A DNA stretch of 64,000 bases. Origin: Pseudomonas sp. MYb118 (GTDB lineage: Bacteria > Pseudomonadota > Gammaproteobacteria > Pseudomonadales > Pseudomonadaceae). The stretch covers positions 1,061,128 through 1,125,127 of the forward strand of contig NZ_JBFRXN010000003.1 of the NCBI RefSeq assembly GCF_040947875.1, given 5' to 3'. The notes under the pieces are model-generated. The model saw nothing but the letters and a program-made list of their open reading frames with translations. It was not told where the DNA came from and searched no databases. Shown piece by piece: positions 44,158 through 51,990 of this stretch (position 1 is its first letter; each line of letters begins with the position of its first letter). The position numbers and the translations under genes were made by a program.

Positions 44158-45459
44158 GTGAGCAAACTCGCCCGCAATTCCTCTATCTGCACCCCCCGCC
44201 CTACCTTCGTCCGTCGCAATACCCTGAGCCTGATCGGTTGCAGCGGCCTGGCCATGCTCGCCCTGCCTGCCACCAGCAGCGCCGAAGGTTTTGTCGATGA
44301 TGCCAAGGCCACGCTGAACCTGCGTAATGCCTACTTCAACCGCAACTACACCAACCCGGCCTACCCCCAGGGCAAGGCTGAGGAGTGGACGCAGAACTTC
44401 ATCCTCGATGCCAAGTCCGGCTTCACGCCGGGACCGGTCGGTTTTGGCGTAGACGTGCTGGGCATGTACTCGCAGAAGCTCGACGGCGGCAAAGGCACCG
44501 GTGGTACGCAGTTGCTGCCGATCCACGACGATGGTCGCCCGGCGGACAATTTCGGCCGCCTGGGTGTGGCGCTCAAGGGCAAGGTGTCGAAGACCGAACT
44601 GAAAGTCGGCGAGTGGATGCCGGTGTTGCCGATCCTGCGCTCGGACGATGGCCGCTCGTTGCCACAGACCTTCCGTGGCGGTCAGGTGACCTCCAACGAA
44701 ATCAACGGCTTGACGCTGTACGGCGGCCAGTTCCGGCAGAACAGCCCGCGCAACGATGCGAGCATGGAAGACATGTTCATGAACGGCAAATCGGCATCGT
44801 TCAGTTCCGACCGTTTCAACTTCGGCGGCGGTGAGTACGCGTTCAACGACAAGCGCACCCAGGTGGGTGTGTGGTACTCGGAACTCAAGGACATCTACCA
44901 ACAGCAGTACTTCAACCTCAGCCACAGCCAGCCCATCGGCGACTGGACCCTGGGCGCCAACCTCGGCTACTTCATCGGCAAGGAAGACGGCAGCGCCCTG
45001 GCCGGTGACCTCGACAACAAAACCGCGTTCGCCATGCTCTCGGCCAAGTACGGCGGCAACACCTTCTATGTCGGCCTGCAGAAGCTGAGCGGCGATGACG
45101 TGTGGATGCGCGTCAACGGCACCAGCGGCGGCACCCTGGCCAACGACAGCTACAACTCCAGCTACGACAACGCCAAGGAACGCTCCTGGCAGCTGCGCCA
45201 TGACTACAACTTCGTCGCCCTCGGCGTGCCCGGCCTGACCCTGATGAACCGCTACATCAGCGGTGACAACGTACACACCGGGACCATCACCGACGGCAAG
45301 GAATGGGGCCGCGAATCGGAACTGGCCTACACCGTGCAGAGCGGCCCGCTGAAGAACCTCAATGTGAAATGGCGTAATGCGAGCATTCGCAAGAACTTCA
45401 GCACCAACGAGTTCGACGAAAACCGGATTTTCATCAGCTATCCGATTTCGTTGCTCTAA
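44158..45459 (+). CDS. OprD-family outer-membrane porin
   Basis: A 433-residue porin with a GTG start and AAGGGAG just upstream. An extended signal region (RRNTLSLIGCSGLAMLALPATSSA) is followed by the OprD opening EGFVDDAKATLNLRNAYFNRNY and an 18-strand barrel with WTLGANLGYFIGKEDGSAL and the C-terminal NRIFISYPISLL. Members of this family take up basic amino acids or small carboxylates. Its place beside udh and the TRAP genes, and the shared operator, point to a uronate or aldarate substrate (inference). Confidence 0.9.
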   Translation: MSKLARNSSICTPRPTFVRRNTLSLIGCSGLAMLALPATSSAEGFVDDAKATLNLRNAYFNRNYTNPAYPQGKAEEWTQNFILDAKSGFTPGPVGFGVDVLGMYSQKLDGGKGTGGTQLLPIHDDGRPADNFGRLGVALKGKVSKTELKVGEWMPVLPILRSDDGRSLPQTFRGGQVTSNEINGLTLYGGQFRQNSPRNDASMEDMFMNGKSASFSSDRFNFGGGEYAFNDKRTQVGVWYSELKDIYQQQYFNLSHSQPIGDWTLGANLGYFIGKEDGSALAGDLDNKTAFAMLSAKYGGNTFYVGLQKLSGDDVWMRVNGTSGGTLANDSYNSSYDNAKERSWQLRHDYNFVALGVPGLTLMNRYISGDNVHTGTITDGKEWGRESELAYTVQSGPLKNLNVKWRNASIRKNFSTNEFDENRIFISYPISLL

Positions 45460-45475
45460 GGCCGGGTTACATCCC

Positions 45476-46018
45476 CTGTAGGAGTGAGCATGCTCGCGAT
45501 AGCGGCACAGACACCGCTGGGCACCAGACAGCCCGCGTCATCGTTAACGACCATCGCGGGCAAGCCCGCTCCCACAGAGGTACTGCGACACGTTCTGTAG
45601 GAGCGAGCTTGCTCGCGATGGTGGAACAGACATCGCTGGGCACCAGACAACCCGCGTCATCGTTAACGACCATCGCGAGCAAGCCCGCTCCCACAAGGGT
45701 ACTGCGACGCTTTCTGTAGGAGCGAGCTTGCTCGCGATGGTGGCACAGGCGCCGCTGGGCATCAGAGAGCCAGCGTTATCGTTGACGACCATCGCGAGCA
45801 AGCCCGCTCCCACAGGGGTACTGCGACATTCTCTGTGGGAGCGAGCTTGCTCGCGATGGTGGCACAGGCGCCGCTGGGCATCAGACGGCCCGCGTTATCG
45901 TTGACGTCCATCGCGAGCAAGCTCGCTCCTACAGGGGTGGTGGCACAGGTGCCGTCGGGCACCAGACAGCCAGCGTTATCGTTGACGTCCATCGCGAGCA
46001 GGCTCGCTCCCACAGGGG
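45476..46018. repeat. tandem REPIN array (period about 119 bp)
   Basis: About ten REP palindromes arranged as inverted pairs in four near-identical tandem units starting near 45476, 45595, 45714 and 45833, plus a fifth partial unit. The spacer of each unit holds variants of CACCGCTGGGCACCAGACAG, then CGTTATCGTTGACGACCATCG. The array separates oprD from udh and is the largest REP cluster in the window. Confidence 0.92.
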
Positions 46019-46103
46019 GACTGCGACGCGCCCACAGCCAGCCGTCCAATTTTCACCAAAGTCGCGTTGACAAGAGCGGAAAACCCTAACGATACTCCGT
46101 GAC

Positions 46104-46123
46104 GTCGTACGACAACCTACAAC
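46104..46123. promoter_or_regulatory. uronate-cluster operator upstream of udh
   Basis: GTCGTACGACAACCTACAAC followed by AAATTT, 35 bases before ATG 46158. The match to the oprD element (44101-44120) includes the 3' TANAAC and the A-rich tail. Confidence 0.62.
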
Positions 46124-46157
46124 AAATTTAACAATGATTTTGCGTACAGGAACTGCC

Positions 46158-46976
46158 ATGACCACCACGCCCAATGCCCCTTTCAATCGTCTCCTGCTGA
46201 CCGGTGCTGCCGGTGGCCTGGGCAAAGTGTTGCGCGAAAGCCTTCGGCCGTACGCCAAGGTGATTCGCCTGTCCGACATCGCCAATATCGCCCCGGCCGT
46301 CGATGAGCGCGAAGAGGTGGTGACCTGCGACCTCGCCGACAAGCAGGCCGTGCATCACCTGGTCGAAGGCGTGGACGCGATCCTGCACTTTGGCGGCGTG
46401 TCCACCGAGCACTCGTTCGAAGACATCCTCGGCGCCAACATCTGCGGCGTGTTCCACATCTACGAAGCGGCGCGCCGGCATGGCGTCAAGCGCATCATTT
46501 TCGCCAGCTCCAACCACGTCATCGGCTTCTACAAGCAGGACGAAGTCATCGACGCCCGCTCCCCACGCCGCCCGGACAGCTACTACGGCCTGTCGAAATC
46601 CTACGGCGAAGACGTGGCGACCTTTTACTTCGATCGCTACGGCATCGAAACCGTGAGCATCCGCATCGGCTCCTCGTTCCCGGAACCGCAGAACCGCCGA
46701 ATGATGAGCACCTGGTTGAGCTTCGGCGACCTGACCCACCTGATCGAACGCTCCCTGTACGCGCCAAACGTCGGCCACACCGTGGTCTACGGCGCCTCCG
46801 ACAACAAGAACGTGTGGTGGGACAACCGCTACGCCACCGCCCTGGGTTACGCGCCCCAGGACACGTCCGAAGTGTTCCGCGACAAGGTCGAAGCACAGCC
46901 GATGCCCGCCGCCGATGACCCGGCGATGGTTTACCAGGGCGGTGCCTTCGTTGCCGCCGGCCCGTTCGGCGACTGA
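46158..46976 (+). CDS. udh: uronate dehydrogenase
   Basis: A 272-residue NAD-dependent extended-SDR enzyme oxidising D-glucuronate and D-galacturonate to the aldarolactone. The motifs are LLTGAAGGLGKVLRESL (cofactor loop), ILHFGGVSTEHSFEDI, SSNHVIGFY, and the catalytic YYGLSKSYGE. Length matches the Pseudomonas Udh enzymes I know (about 275). AGGA seven bases upstream supports ATG 46158 over 46134. It heads the run udh - lactonase - TRAP genes, all in one direction with short gaps. Confidence 0.93.
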   Translation: MTTTPNAPFNRLLLTGAAGGLGKVLRESLRPYAKVIRLSDIANIAPAVDEREEVVTCDLADKQAVHHLVEGVDAILHFGGVSTEHSFEDILGANICGVFHIYEAARRHGVKRIIFASSNHVIGFYKQDEVIDARSPRRPDSYYGLSKSYGEDVATFYFDRYGIETVSIRIGSSFPEPQNRRMMSTWLSFGDLTHLIERSLYAPNVGHTVVYGASDNKNVWWDNRYATALGYAPQDTSEVFRDKVEAQPMPAADDPAMVYQGGAFVAAGPFGD

Positions 46977-47027
46977 ACCACCCTGCTGCACCGGATCCCA
47001 TAACAATAACCAAGGGAATGAGGCGCC

Positions 47028-47915
47028 ATGCAAGCCGAAATGATTGTCGATGCCCGCAATGCGGTCGGTGAAAGCCCGGTCTGGGTGCCTGAGGAAAACG
47101 CCCTTTATTGGGTGGATATTCCGGCAGGCGCCCTGCACCGCTGGAGCGCCGACAGTGGCCGGCTCGACAACTGGACCACCCCGGAAATGCTCGCCTGCAT
47201 CACCCGCCACCGTGACGGCCATTGGGTGGCCGGCATGGAAAGCGGCTTTTTCAGCCTGCACCCCCACGCCGACGGCAGCATCGACAGCCAGTTGCTGGCT
47301 CACATCGACCACGCCCGCACCGACATGCGCCTCAACGACGGTCGTTGCGATCGTCAGGGGCGCTTCTGGGCCGGCAGCATGGTGCTGAACATGGGCGCCA
47401 ACGCGGTCGAAGGCAAACTGTATCGCTACAGCGCCGGGCAGCGCGGGCCGCTCAACGCGCAACTGGACGGTTTCATCGTGCCCAACGGCCTCGGTTTCAG
47501 CCCCGATGGCCGCACGATGTACCTCTCCGACTCCCATCCGCTGGTGCAGCGGATCTGGGCTTTCGATTACGACACCGACAGTGGCACGCCGTCCAACCGG
47601 CGGCTGTTCGTCGACATGAAACCGCTGCCCGGTCGCCCTGATGGCGCTGCCGTCGACGCCGAAGGCTGCTACTGGATCTGCGCCAACGACGCCGGGCTGA
47701 TCCACCGTTTCACCCCCGACGGTCGTCTGGACCGTTCACTCAGCGTGCCGGTGAAAAAACCGAGCATGTGCGCCTTCGGCGGCAGTCGACTGGACACGCT
47801 TTTCGTGACCTCGATCCGCCCCGGCGATGACCACGACCCGCAATCGCTGGCCGGCGGCGTGTTCGCCCTCGATCCCGGCGTCAAGGGCCTGGCCGAAGCC
47901 CTCTTCACCCCCTAG
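47028..47915 (+). CDS. SMP-30/gluconolaconase-family aldarolactonase
   Basis: A 295-residue six-bladed beta-propeller hydrolase. The metal ligands appear in order: Glu in GESPVW, Asn/Asp in RLNDGRCDRQGRFWAGSM, Asn in VPNGLGFSPDGRTMYLSDS, and Asp in RPDGAAVDAEGCYW. It should hydrolyse the galactaro- or glucaro-lactone produced by Udh, giving the free aldaric acid. It starts 51 bases after udh and ends 61 bases before the TRAP binding-protein gene, so it is the second gene of the operon. Enzyme specificity is inferred from context. Confidence 0.88.
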   Translation: MQAEMIVDARNAVGESPVWVPEENALYWVDIPAGALHRWSADSGRLDNWTTPEMLACITRHRDGHWVAGMESGFFSLHPHADGSIDSQLLAHIDHARTDMRLNDGRCDRQGRFWAGSMVLNMGANAVEGKLYRYSAGQRGPLNAQLDGFIVPNGLGFSPDGRTMYLSDSHPLVQRIWAFDYDTDSGTPSNRRLFVDMKPLPGRPDGAAVDAEGCYWICANDAGLIHRFTPDGRLDRSLSVPVKKPSMCAFGGSRLDTLFVTSIRPGDDHDPQSLAGGVFALDPGVKGLAEALFTP

Positions 47916-47976
47916 CAACTCCGCTGTATCGCTGTGCCTTGAATACAAAAAAAATAACAAACTGGAGACACCCCCA

Positions 47977-48948
47977 ATGGACTTCAAACGCACTCTGCTC
48001 GCCGCTGCACTCCCCTTCGCCTTCTCCCTCAGCAGCGCCGTGCAGGCGCTGGAAATCAAATTCGCCGACATCCACCCCGCTGGTTACCCCACCGTGGTGG
48101 CGGAAGAGCAACTGGGTAAAACCCTGGTCGCCGAAAGTGACGGCAAGCTGACCTTCAAGATGTTCGCCGGTGGCGTACTCGGTTCCGAAAAGGAAGTGAT
48201 CGAGCAGGCCCAGGTCGGCGCCATCCAGATGGCCCGGGTCAGCCTCGGCATCGTCGGCCCGGTGGTGCCCGACGTGAACGTGTTCAACATGCCGTTCGTG
48301 TTCCGCGACCAGGCGCACATGCGCGCGGTCATCGACGGCGAAGTCGGCGACGCGATCCTCGACAAGATCACCAACTCCGAATTCAACCTGGTCGCCCTGG
48401 CCTGGATGGACGGCGGTACCCGCAACATCTACACGAAAAAACCGGTACGTACCCTCGAAGACCTCAAGGGCATGAAGATCCGCGTGCAAGGCAACCCGAT
48501 GTTCATCGAAACCATCAATGCCATGGGCGGTAACGGCATCGCGATGGACACCGGTGAAATCTTCAGTGCCCTGCAAACCGGCGTGATCGACGGCGCGGAA
48601 AACAACCCGCCGACCCTGCTCGAACACAACCACTACCAGAATGCCAAGTTCTACAGCCTGACCGGGCACCTGATCCTGCCTGAACCCATCGTGATGTCGA
48701 AGATCACCTGGGAAAAACTCACCCCCGAGCAACAGGCGCTGGTGAAGAAAACCGCCAAGGCCGCCCAGGCCCAGGAACGCGCCCTGTGGGATGCGAAATC
48801 CGCCAGCAGTGAAGAGAAACTCAAGGCGGCGGGTGTGGAGTTCATTACCGTCGACAAGAAACCGTTCTACGAGGCCACCGCCTCGATCCGCGAGAAGTAC
48901 GGCGCGCCTTACGCCGACCTGATCAAGCGCATCGAAGCCGTCCAGTAA
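47977..48948 (+). CDS. dctP: TRAP transporter solute-binding protein DctP
   Basis: A 323-residue periplasmic binding protein with signal peptide MDFKRTLLAAALPFAFSLSSAVQA. The DctP fold motifs are present: FADIHPAGYPTVVAEEQLGK, GAIQMARVSLGIVGP, the carboxylate-binding Arg in MKIRVQGNPMFIE, and QTGVIDGAENNPPT. CTGGAGACACCCCC precedes ATG 47977. It delivers a sugar acid, probably glucuronate/galacturonate, to the membrane subunits encoded next. Confidence 0.93.
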   Translation: MDFKRTLLAAALPFAFSLSSAVQALEIKFADIHPAGYPTVVAEEQLGKTLVAESDGKLTFKMFAGGVLGSEKEVIEQAQVGAIQMARVSLGIVGPVVPDVNVFNMPFVFRDQAHMRAVIDGEVGDAILDKITNSEFNLVALAWMDGGTRNIYTKKPVRTLEDLKGMKIRVQGNPMFIETINAMGGNGIAMDTGEIFSALQTGVIDGAENNPPTLLEHNHYQNAKFYSLTGHLILPEPIVMSKITWEKLTPEQQALVKKTAKAAQAQERALWDAKSASSEEKLKAAGVEFITVDKKPFYEATASIREKYGAPYADLIKRIEAVQ

Positions 48949-49024
48949 CCCCTCGCCCTCATGAAAGGCCCGGCGCCGCGCACGTGGAAGAATGTGCGTG
49001 GGCGCCCGGTTACGGTGGAACCCG

Positions 49025-49552
49025 ATGAAGAATCTAGTGCTGCGTTTCAACGACAGGCTGTACATGACCTGTATCTGGGTCGCGGGCCTGTCGGTCCTGG
49101 CTATTTCCCTGATCATCCCCTGGGGCGTTTTCGCCCGTTACGTGCTCGGCACCGGCTCCAGCTGGCCGGAGCCCACCGCGATCCTGCTGATGATGGTGTT
49201 CACCTTCATCGGTGCCGCCGCCAGTTACCGCGCCGGCGCGCACATGGCCGTGGCGATGCTCACCGACCGCATGGCCCCGAACATGCGCAAGACCATGAGC
49301 ATCGTCTCCCAGCTGCTGATGGCGACCATCTGCCTGTTCATGGCCATCTGGGGCACCAAGCTGTGCATGTCCACCTGGAATCAGTTCATGAGCGCCCTGC
49401 CGACTTTGCGTGTGGGCATCACCTACATGCCGATTCCGGTAGGCGGCGTGCTGACGCTGATTTTTGTCCTGGAAAAACTCCTGCTCGGTGACCAGAGCAA
49501 CCGTCGGGTCGTGCGTTTCGACCTCGTTGAAGAAAGCGAAGGTGCCGCCTGA
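49025..49552 (+). CDS. dctQ: TRAP transporter small membrane subunit DctQ
   Basis: A 175-residue inner-membrane protein with four hydrophobic helices (MTCIWVAGLSVLAISLIIPWGVFARYVLG; PTAILLMMVFTFIGAAASYRAGAHM; MSIVSQLLMATICLFMAIWG; YMPIPVGGVLTLIFVLEKLLLG). The FARYVLGTGSSWPEP segment is characteristic of DctQ. GGTGGAA precedes ATG 49025. Its stop overlaps the DctM start by one base, so translation is coupled. Confidence 0.93.
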   Translation: MKNLVLRFNDRLYMTCIWVAGLSVLAISLIIPWGVFARYVLGTGSSWPEPTAILLMMVFTFIGAAASYRAGAHMAVAMLTDRMAPNMRKTMSIVSQLLMATICLFMAIWGTKLCMSTWNQFMSALPTLRVGITYMPIPVGGVLTLIFVLEKLLLGDQSNRRVVRFDLVEESEGAA

Positions 49553-50832
49553 TGGACGCTCTGATTCTGATCGGCAGTTTTATCGCATTGATCCTGATCG
49601 GCATGCCGGTCGCCTATGCGCTGGGGCTTTCCGCCCTGATCGGGGCGTTCTGGATCGACATCCCGTTCCAGGCCCTGATGATCCAGGTGGCTGGTGGGGT
49701 GAACAAATTCTCCCTGCTGGCGATTCCGTTCTTCGTGTTGGCGGGCGCGATCATGGCCGAGGGTGGCATGTCGCGGCGGCTGGTGGCGTTTGCCGGGGTG
49801 CTGGTGGGTTTTGTGCGCGGCGGCCTGTCGCTGGTCAACATCATGGCCTCGACCTTTTTCGGCGCGATCTCCGGCTCTTCGGTGGCGGATACCGCTTCGG
49901 TGGGCTCGGTGCTGATCCCGGAAATGGAGAAGCGTGGCTACCCACGGGACTTCGCCACCGCCGTGACCGTCAGCGGTTCGGTGCAGGCGCTGTTGACCCC
50001 GCCGAGCCACAACTCGGTGCTCTACTCTTTGGCCGCTGGCGGCACGGTGTCGATTGCCTCGCTGTTCATGGCCGGCGTGGTGCCGGGCCTGTTGATGAGC
50101 GCGTGCCTGATGGTGCTGTGCCTGATCTTCGCGAAAAAGCGTGACTATCCGAAAGGCGAAGTCATTCCGATGCGCCAGGCGCTGAAGATCTGCGGCGAAG
50201 CGCTGTGGGGCCTGATGGCCATGGTGATCATCCTCGGCGGGATTCTCTCCGGGATTTTCACCGCCACCGAGTCGGCGGCGATTGCGGTGCTGTGGTCGTT
50301 CTTCGTGACCATGTTCATCTACCGCGACTACAAGTGGAGCGAGTTGCCGAAACTGATGCACCGCACCGTGCGCACGATCTCGATCGTGATGATCCTGATC
50401 GGCTTTGCCGCCAGCTTCGGCTACATCATGACGCTGATGCAGATCCCGGCGAAGATCACCACGATGTTCCTGACCCTGTCGGACAACCGCTACGTGATCC
50501 TGATGTGCATCAACGTCATGCTGCTGTTGCTCGGCACCGTGATGGACATGGCGCCGCTGATCCTGATCCTGACGCCGATCCTGATGCCGGTGATTCTCGG
50601 CATTGGCGTGGACCCGGTGCAGTTCGGCATGATCATGCTGGTGAACCTGGGGATCGGATTGATCACACCGCCCGTGGGCGCGGTGCTGTTCGTTGGCTCG
50701 GCCGTGGGCAAGGTCACCATCGAGCGCACCGTGAAGGCACTGCTGCCGTTCTACGCCGTGCTGTTCCTGGTGCTGATGGCCGTGACCTACATTCCGGCGC
50801 TGTCGCTGTGGCTGCCGCACCTGGTGTTGTAA
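49552..50832 (+). CDS. dctM: TRAP transporter large membrane subunit DctM
   Basis: A 426-residue inner-membrane Na+-coupled permease with about twelve helices. Motifs include LALILIGMPVAYALGLSALIG-like N-terminus, GAISGSSVADTASVGSVLIPEMEKRGY, PPSHNSVLYSLAAGG, and MDMAPLILILTPILMPV with GLITPPVGAVLFV at the C-terminal half. The start ATG shares a base with the DctQ stop. With DctP and DctQ it imports the sugar acid used by Udh. Confidence 0.94.
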   Translation: MDALILIGSFIALILIGMPVAYALGLSALIGAFWIDIPFQALMIQVAGGVNKFSLLAIPFFVLAGAIMAEGGMSRRLVAFAGVLVGFVRGGLSLVNIMASTFFGAISGSSVADTASVGSVLIPEMEKRGYPRDFATAVTVSGSVQALLTPPSHNSVLYSLAAGGTVSIASLFMAGVVPGLLMSACLMVLCLIFAKKRDYPKGEVIPMRQALKICGEALWGLMAMVIILGGILSGIFTATESAAIAVLWSFFVTMFIYRDYKWSELPKLMHRTVRTISIVMILIGFAASFGYIMTLMQIPAKITTMFLTLSDNRYVILMCINVMLLLLGTVMDMAPLILILTPILMPVILGIGVDPVQFGMIMLVNLGIGLITPPVGAVLFVGSAVGKVTIERTVKALLPFYAVLFLVLMAVTYIPALSLWLPHLVL

Positions 50833-50845
50833 ACACCCCCCTGAC

Positions 50846-50872
50846 CCGCAGGCGCCCGTGTGGCGCCTGCGG
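50846..50872 (+). terminator. strong hairpin after dctM
   Basis: Perfect 11-base arms CCGCAGGCGCC and GGCGCCTGCGG around CGTGT, 13 bases after the dctM stop. It is followed only by CATTTCT, a weak T tract, so it may attenuate rather than stop readthrough into the epimerase gene, or stabilise the operon mRNA 3' end. Confidence 0.65.
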
Positions 50873-50902
50873 CATTTCTACCCGAGCCTATCGCGAGTCA
50901 AC

Positions 50903-51778
50903 ATGACGCCAACCCTGCTTGAACTCGAAGACCAATTCACCCACCTCACCCTCGCCCCGGAAATCGGTGGCAGCATCGTCAACTGGCGCGTGCTTGATAG
51001 CGGGCAGCCGCTGTTGCGCCACGCGGACACCCACGCACTCAACACCGGCCTGCCGGGCAAGCTCGGTTGCTTTCCCCTGGTGCCGTGGTCCAACCGCATT
51101 TCCGACGGTGGCTTCGACCGCCCCGATGGCTGGCTGGCGCTGGAGCCGAACAGCCATACCGACCCGTTGCCGATCCATGGCAGCGCCTGGCAACAGCCTT
51201 GGCAGGTGGTGTCGCAGTCGGCCTCGGAAGTGGTCTTGCAGCTGGACAGCGTCAAGCCTTTCGCCTACCGCGCCCGCCAGCGTTTTCAGTTGAGCGGTGG
51301 CAAGCTCAGCATCGAACTGCACGTCACCCACCTGGCCGAACGGGCGGCATGGCATGGCCTGGGCTTGCACCCTTACCTACCGCGCACGCCCGGTACGCGC
51401 TTGCAGGCCAGGGCCGATCAAGTGTGGTTGAGCGACGCCACGAAGTTGTCGACCCGCCAGGTGGCGTTGCCGGCCGAGTGGGATTTCCAGGCGCTGGGGG
51501 GCTTGCCCGACACCCTCGTCGACAATGGTTTCTGCGGCTGGGATGGTCGTTGCCTGATCCAGCAACCGGACCTCGGTTACCAGCTGGAATGCCAGGCCCA
51601 TGGCAGCGAGTACTTCCTGCTGTATTGCCCCGTGGACCTGGGCTTCTTCTGCATCGAACCGGTGAGCCACCCGGTCAACGCCCACCACCTGCCGGGCCGC
51701 CCGGGGTTGGTGCTGTTGGAGCAAGACCAAAGCGTGGAGATGGCATTCACCCTGCAATACAAACCCCTGTATCTGTAG
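50903..51778 (+). CDS. aldose 1-epimerase family protein
   Basis: A 291-residue beta-sandwich mutarotase. The catalytic pair is seen as His in LPIHGSAWQQ and GLGLHPYLPR and the base Glu in FFCIEPVSHPVNAHH. It should interconvert alpha and beta anomers so that Udh, which needs the cyclic form, gets the right anomer. It is the last gene of the uronate group, 70 bases after dctM. ATG 50903 has only a weak GAG upstream; the frame is open from 50858. Confidence 0.88.
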   Translation: MTPTLLELEDQFTHLTLAPEIGGSIVNWRVLDSGQPLLRHADTHALNTGLPGKLGCFPLVPWSNRISDGGFDRPDGWLALEPNSHTDPLPIHGSAWQQPWQVVSQSASEVVLQLDSVKPFAYRARQRFQLSGGKLSIELHVTHLAERAAWHGLGLHPYLPRTPGTRLQARADQVWLSDATKLSTRQVALPAEWDFQALGGLPDTLVDNGFCGWDGRCLIQQPDLGYQLECQAHGSEYFLLYCPVDLGFFCIEPVSHPVNAHHLPGRPGLVLLEQDQSVEMAFTLQYKPLYL

Positions 51779-51968
51779 GAGCGAGCTTGCTCGCGATGGC
51801 GGTCAATCAATCACATCATCGGTGACTGACACTCCCTCATCGCGAGCAAGCTCGCTCCTACAGGTACTGCCCAACCCCTTGTGGAGCGAGCCTGCTCGCG
51901 ATGGCGGTGAAACAGTCGCATCATCTGCGCCTGACACTCCCTCATCGCGAGCAGGCTCGCTCCCACAG
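51773..51968. repeat. REP palindromes (four copies)
   Basis: Two inverted REP pairs (51773-51798 with 51838-51862, and 51882-51905 with 51943-51968). The spacers share GGCGGTNAA and TGACACTCCCTCATCGCGAG, so the second pair looks like a tandem duplicate of the first. Confidence 0.88.
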
Positions 51969-51990
51969 TGTGGAGGCCAGACATTCGCGC

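Noticed and set aside
45476..46018. CRISPR array
   Set aside because: The repeated units are inverted REP palindromes with near-identical spacers; CRISPR spacers would be unique and no cas genes are present.
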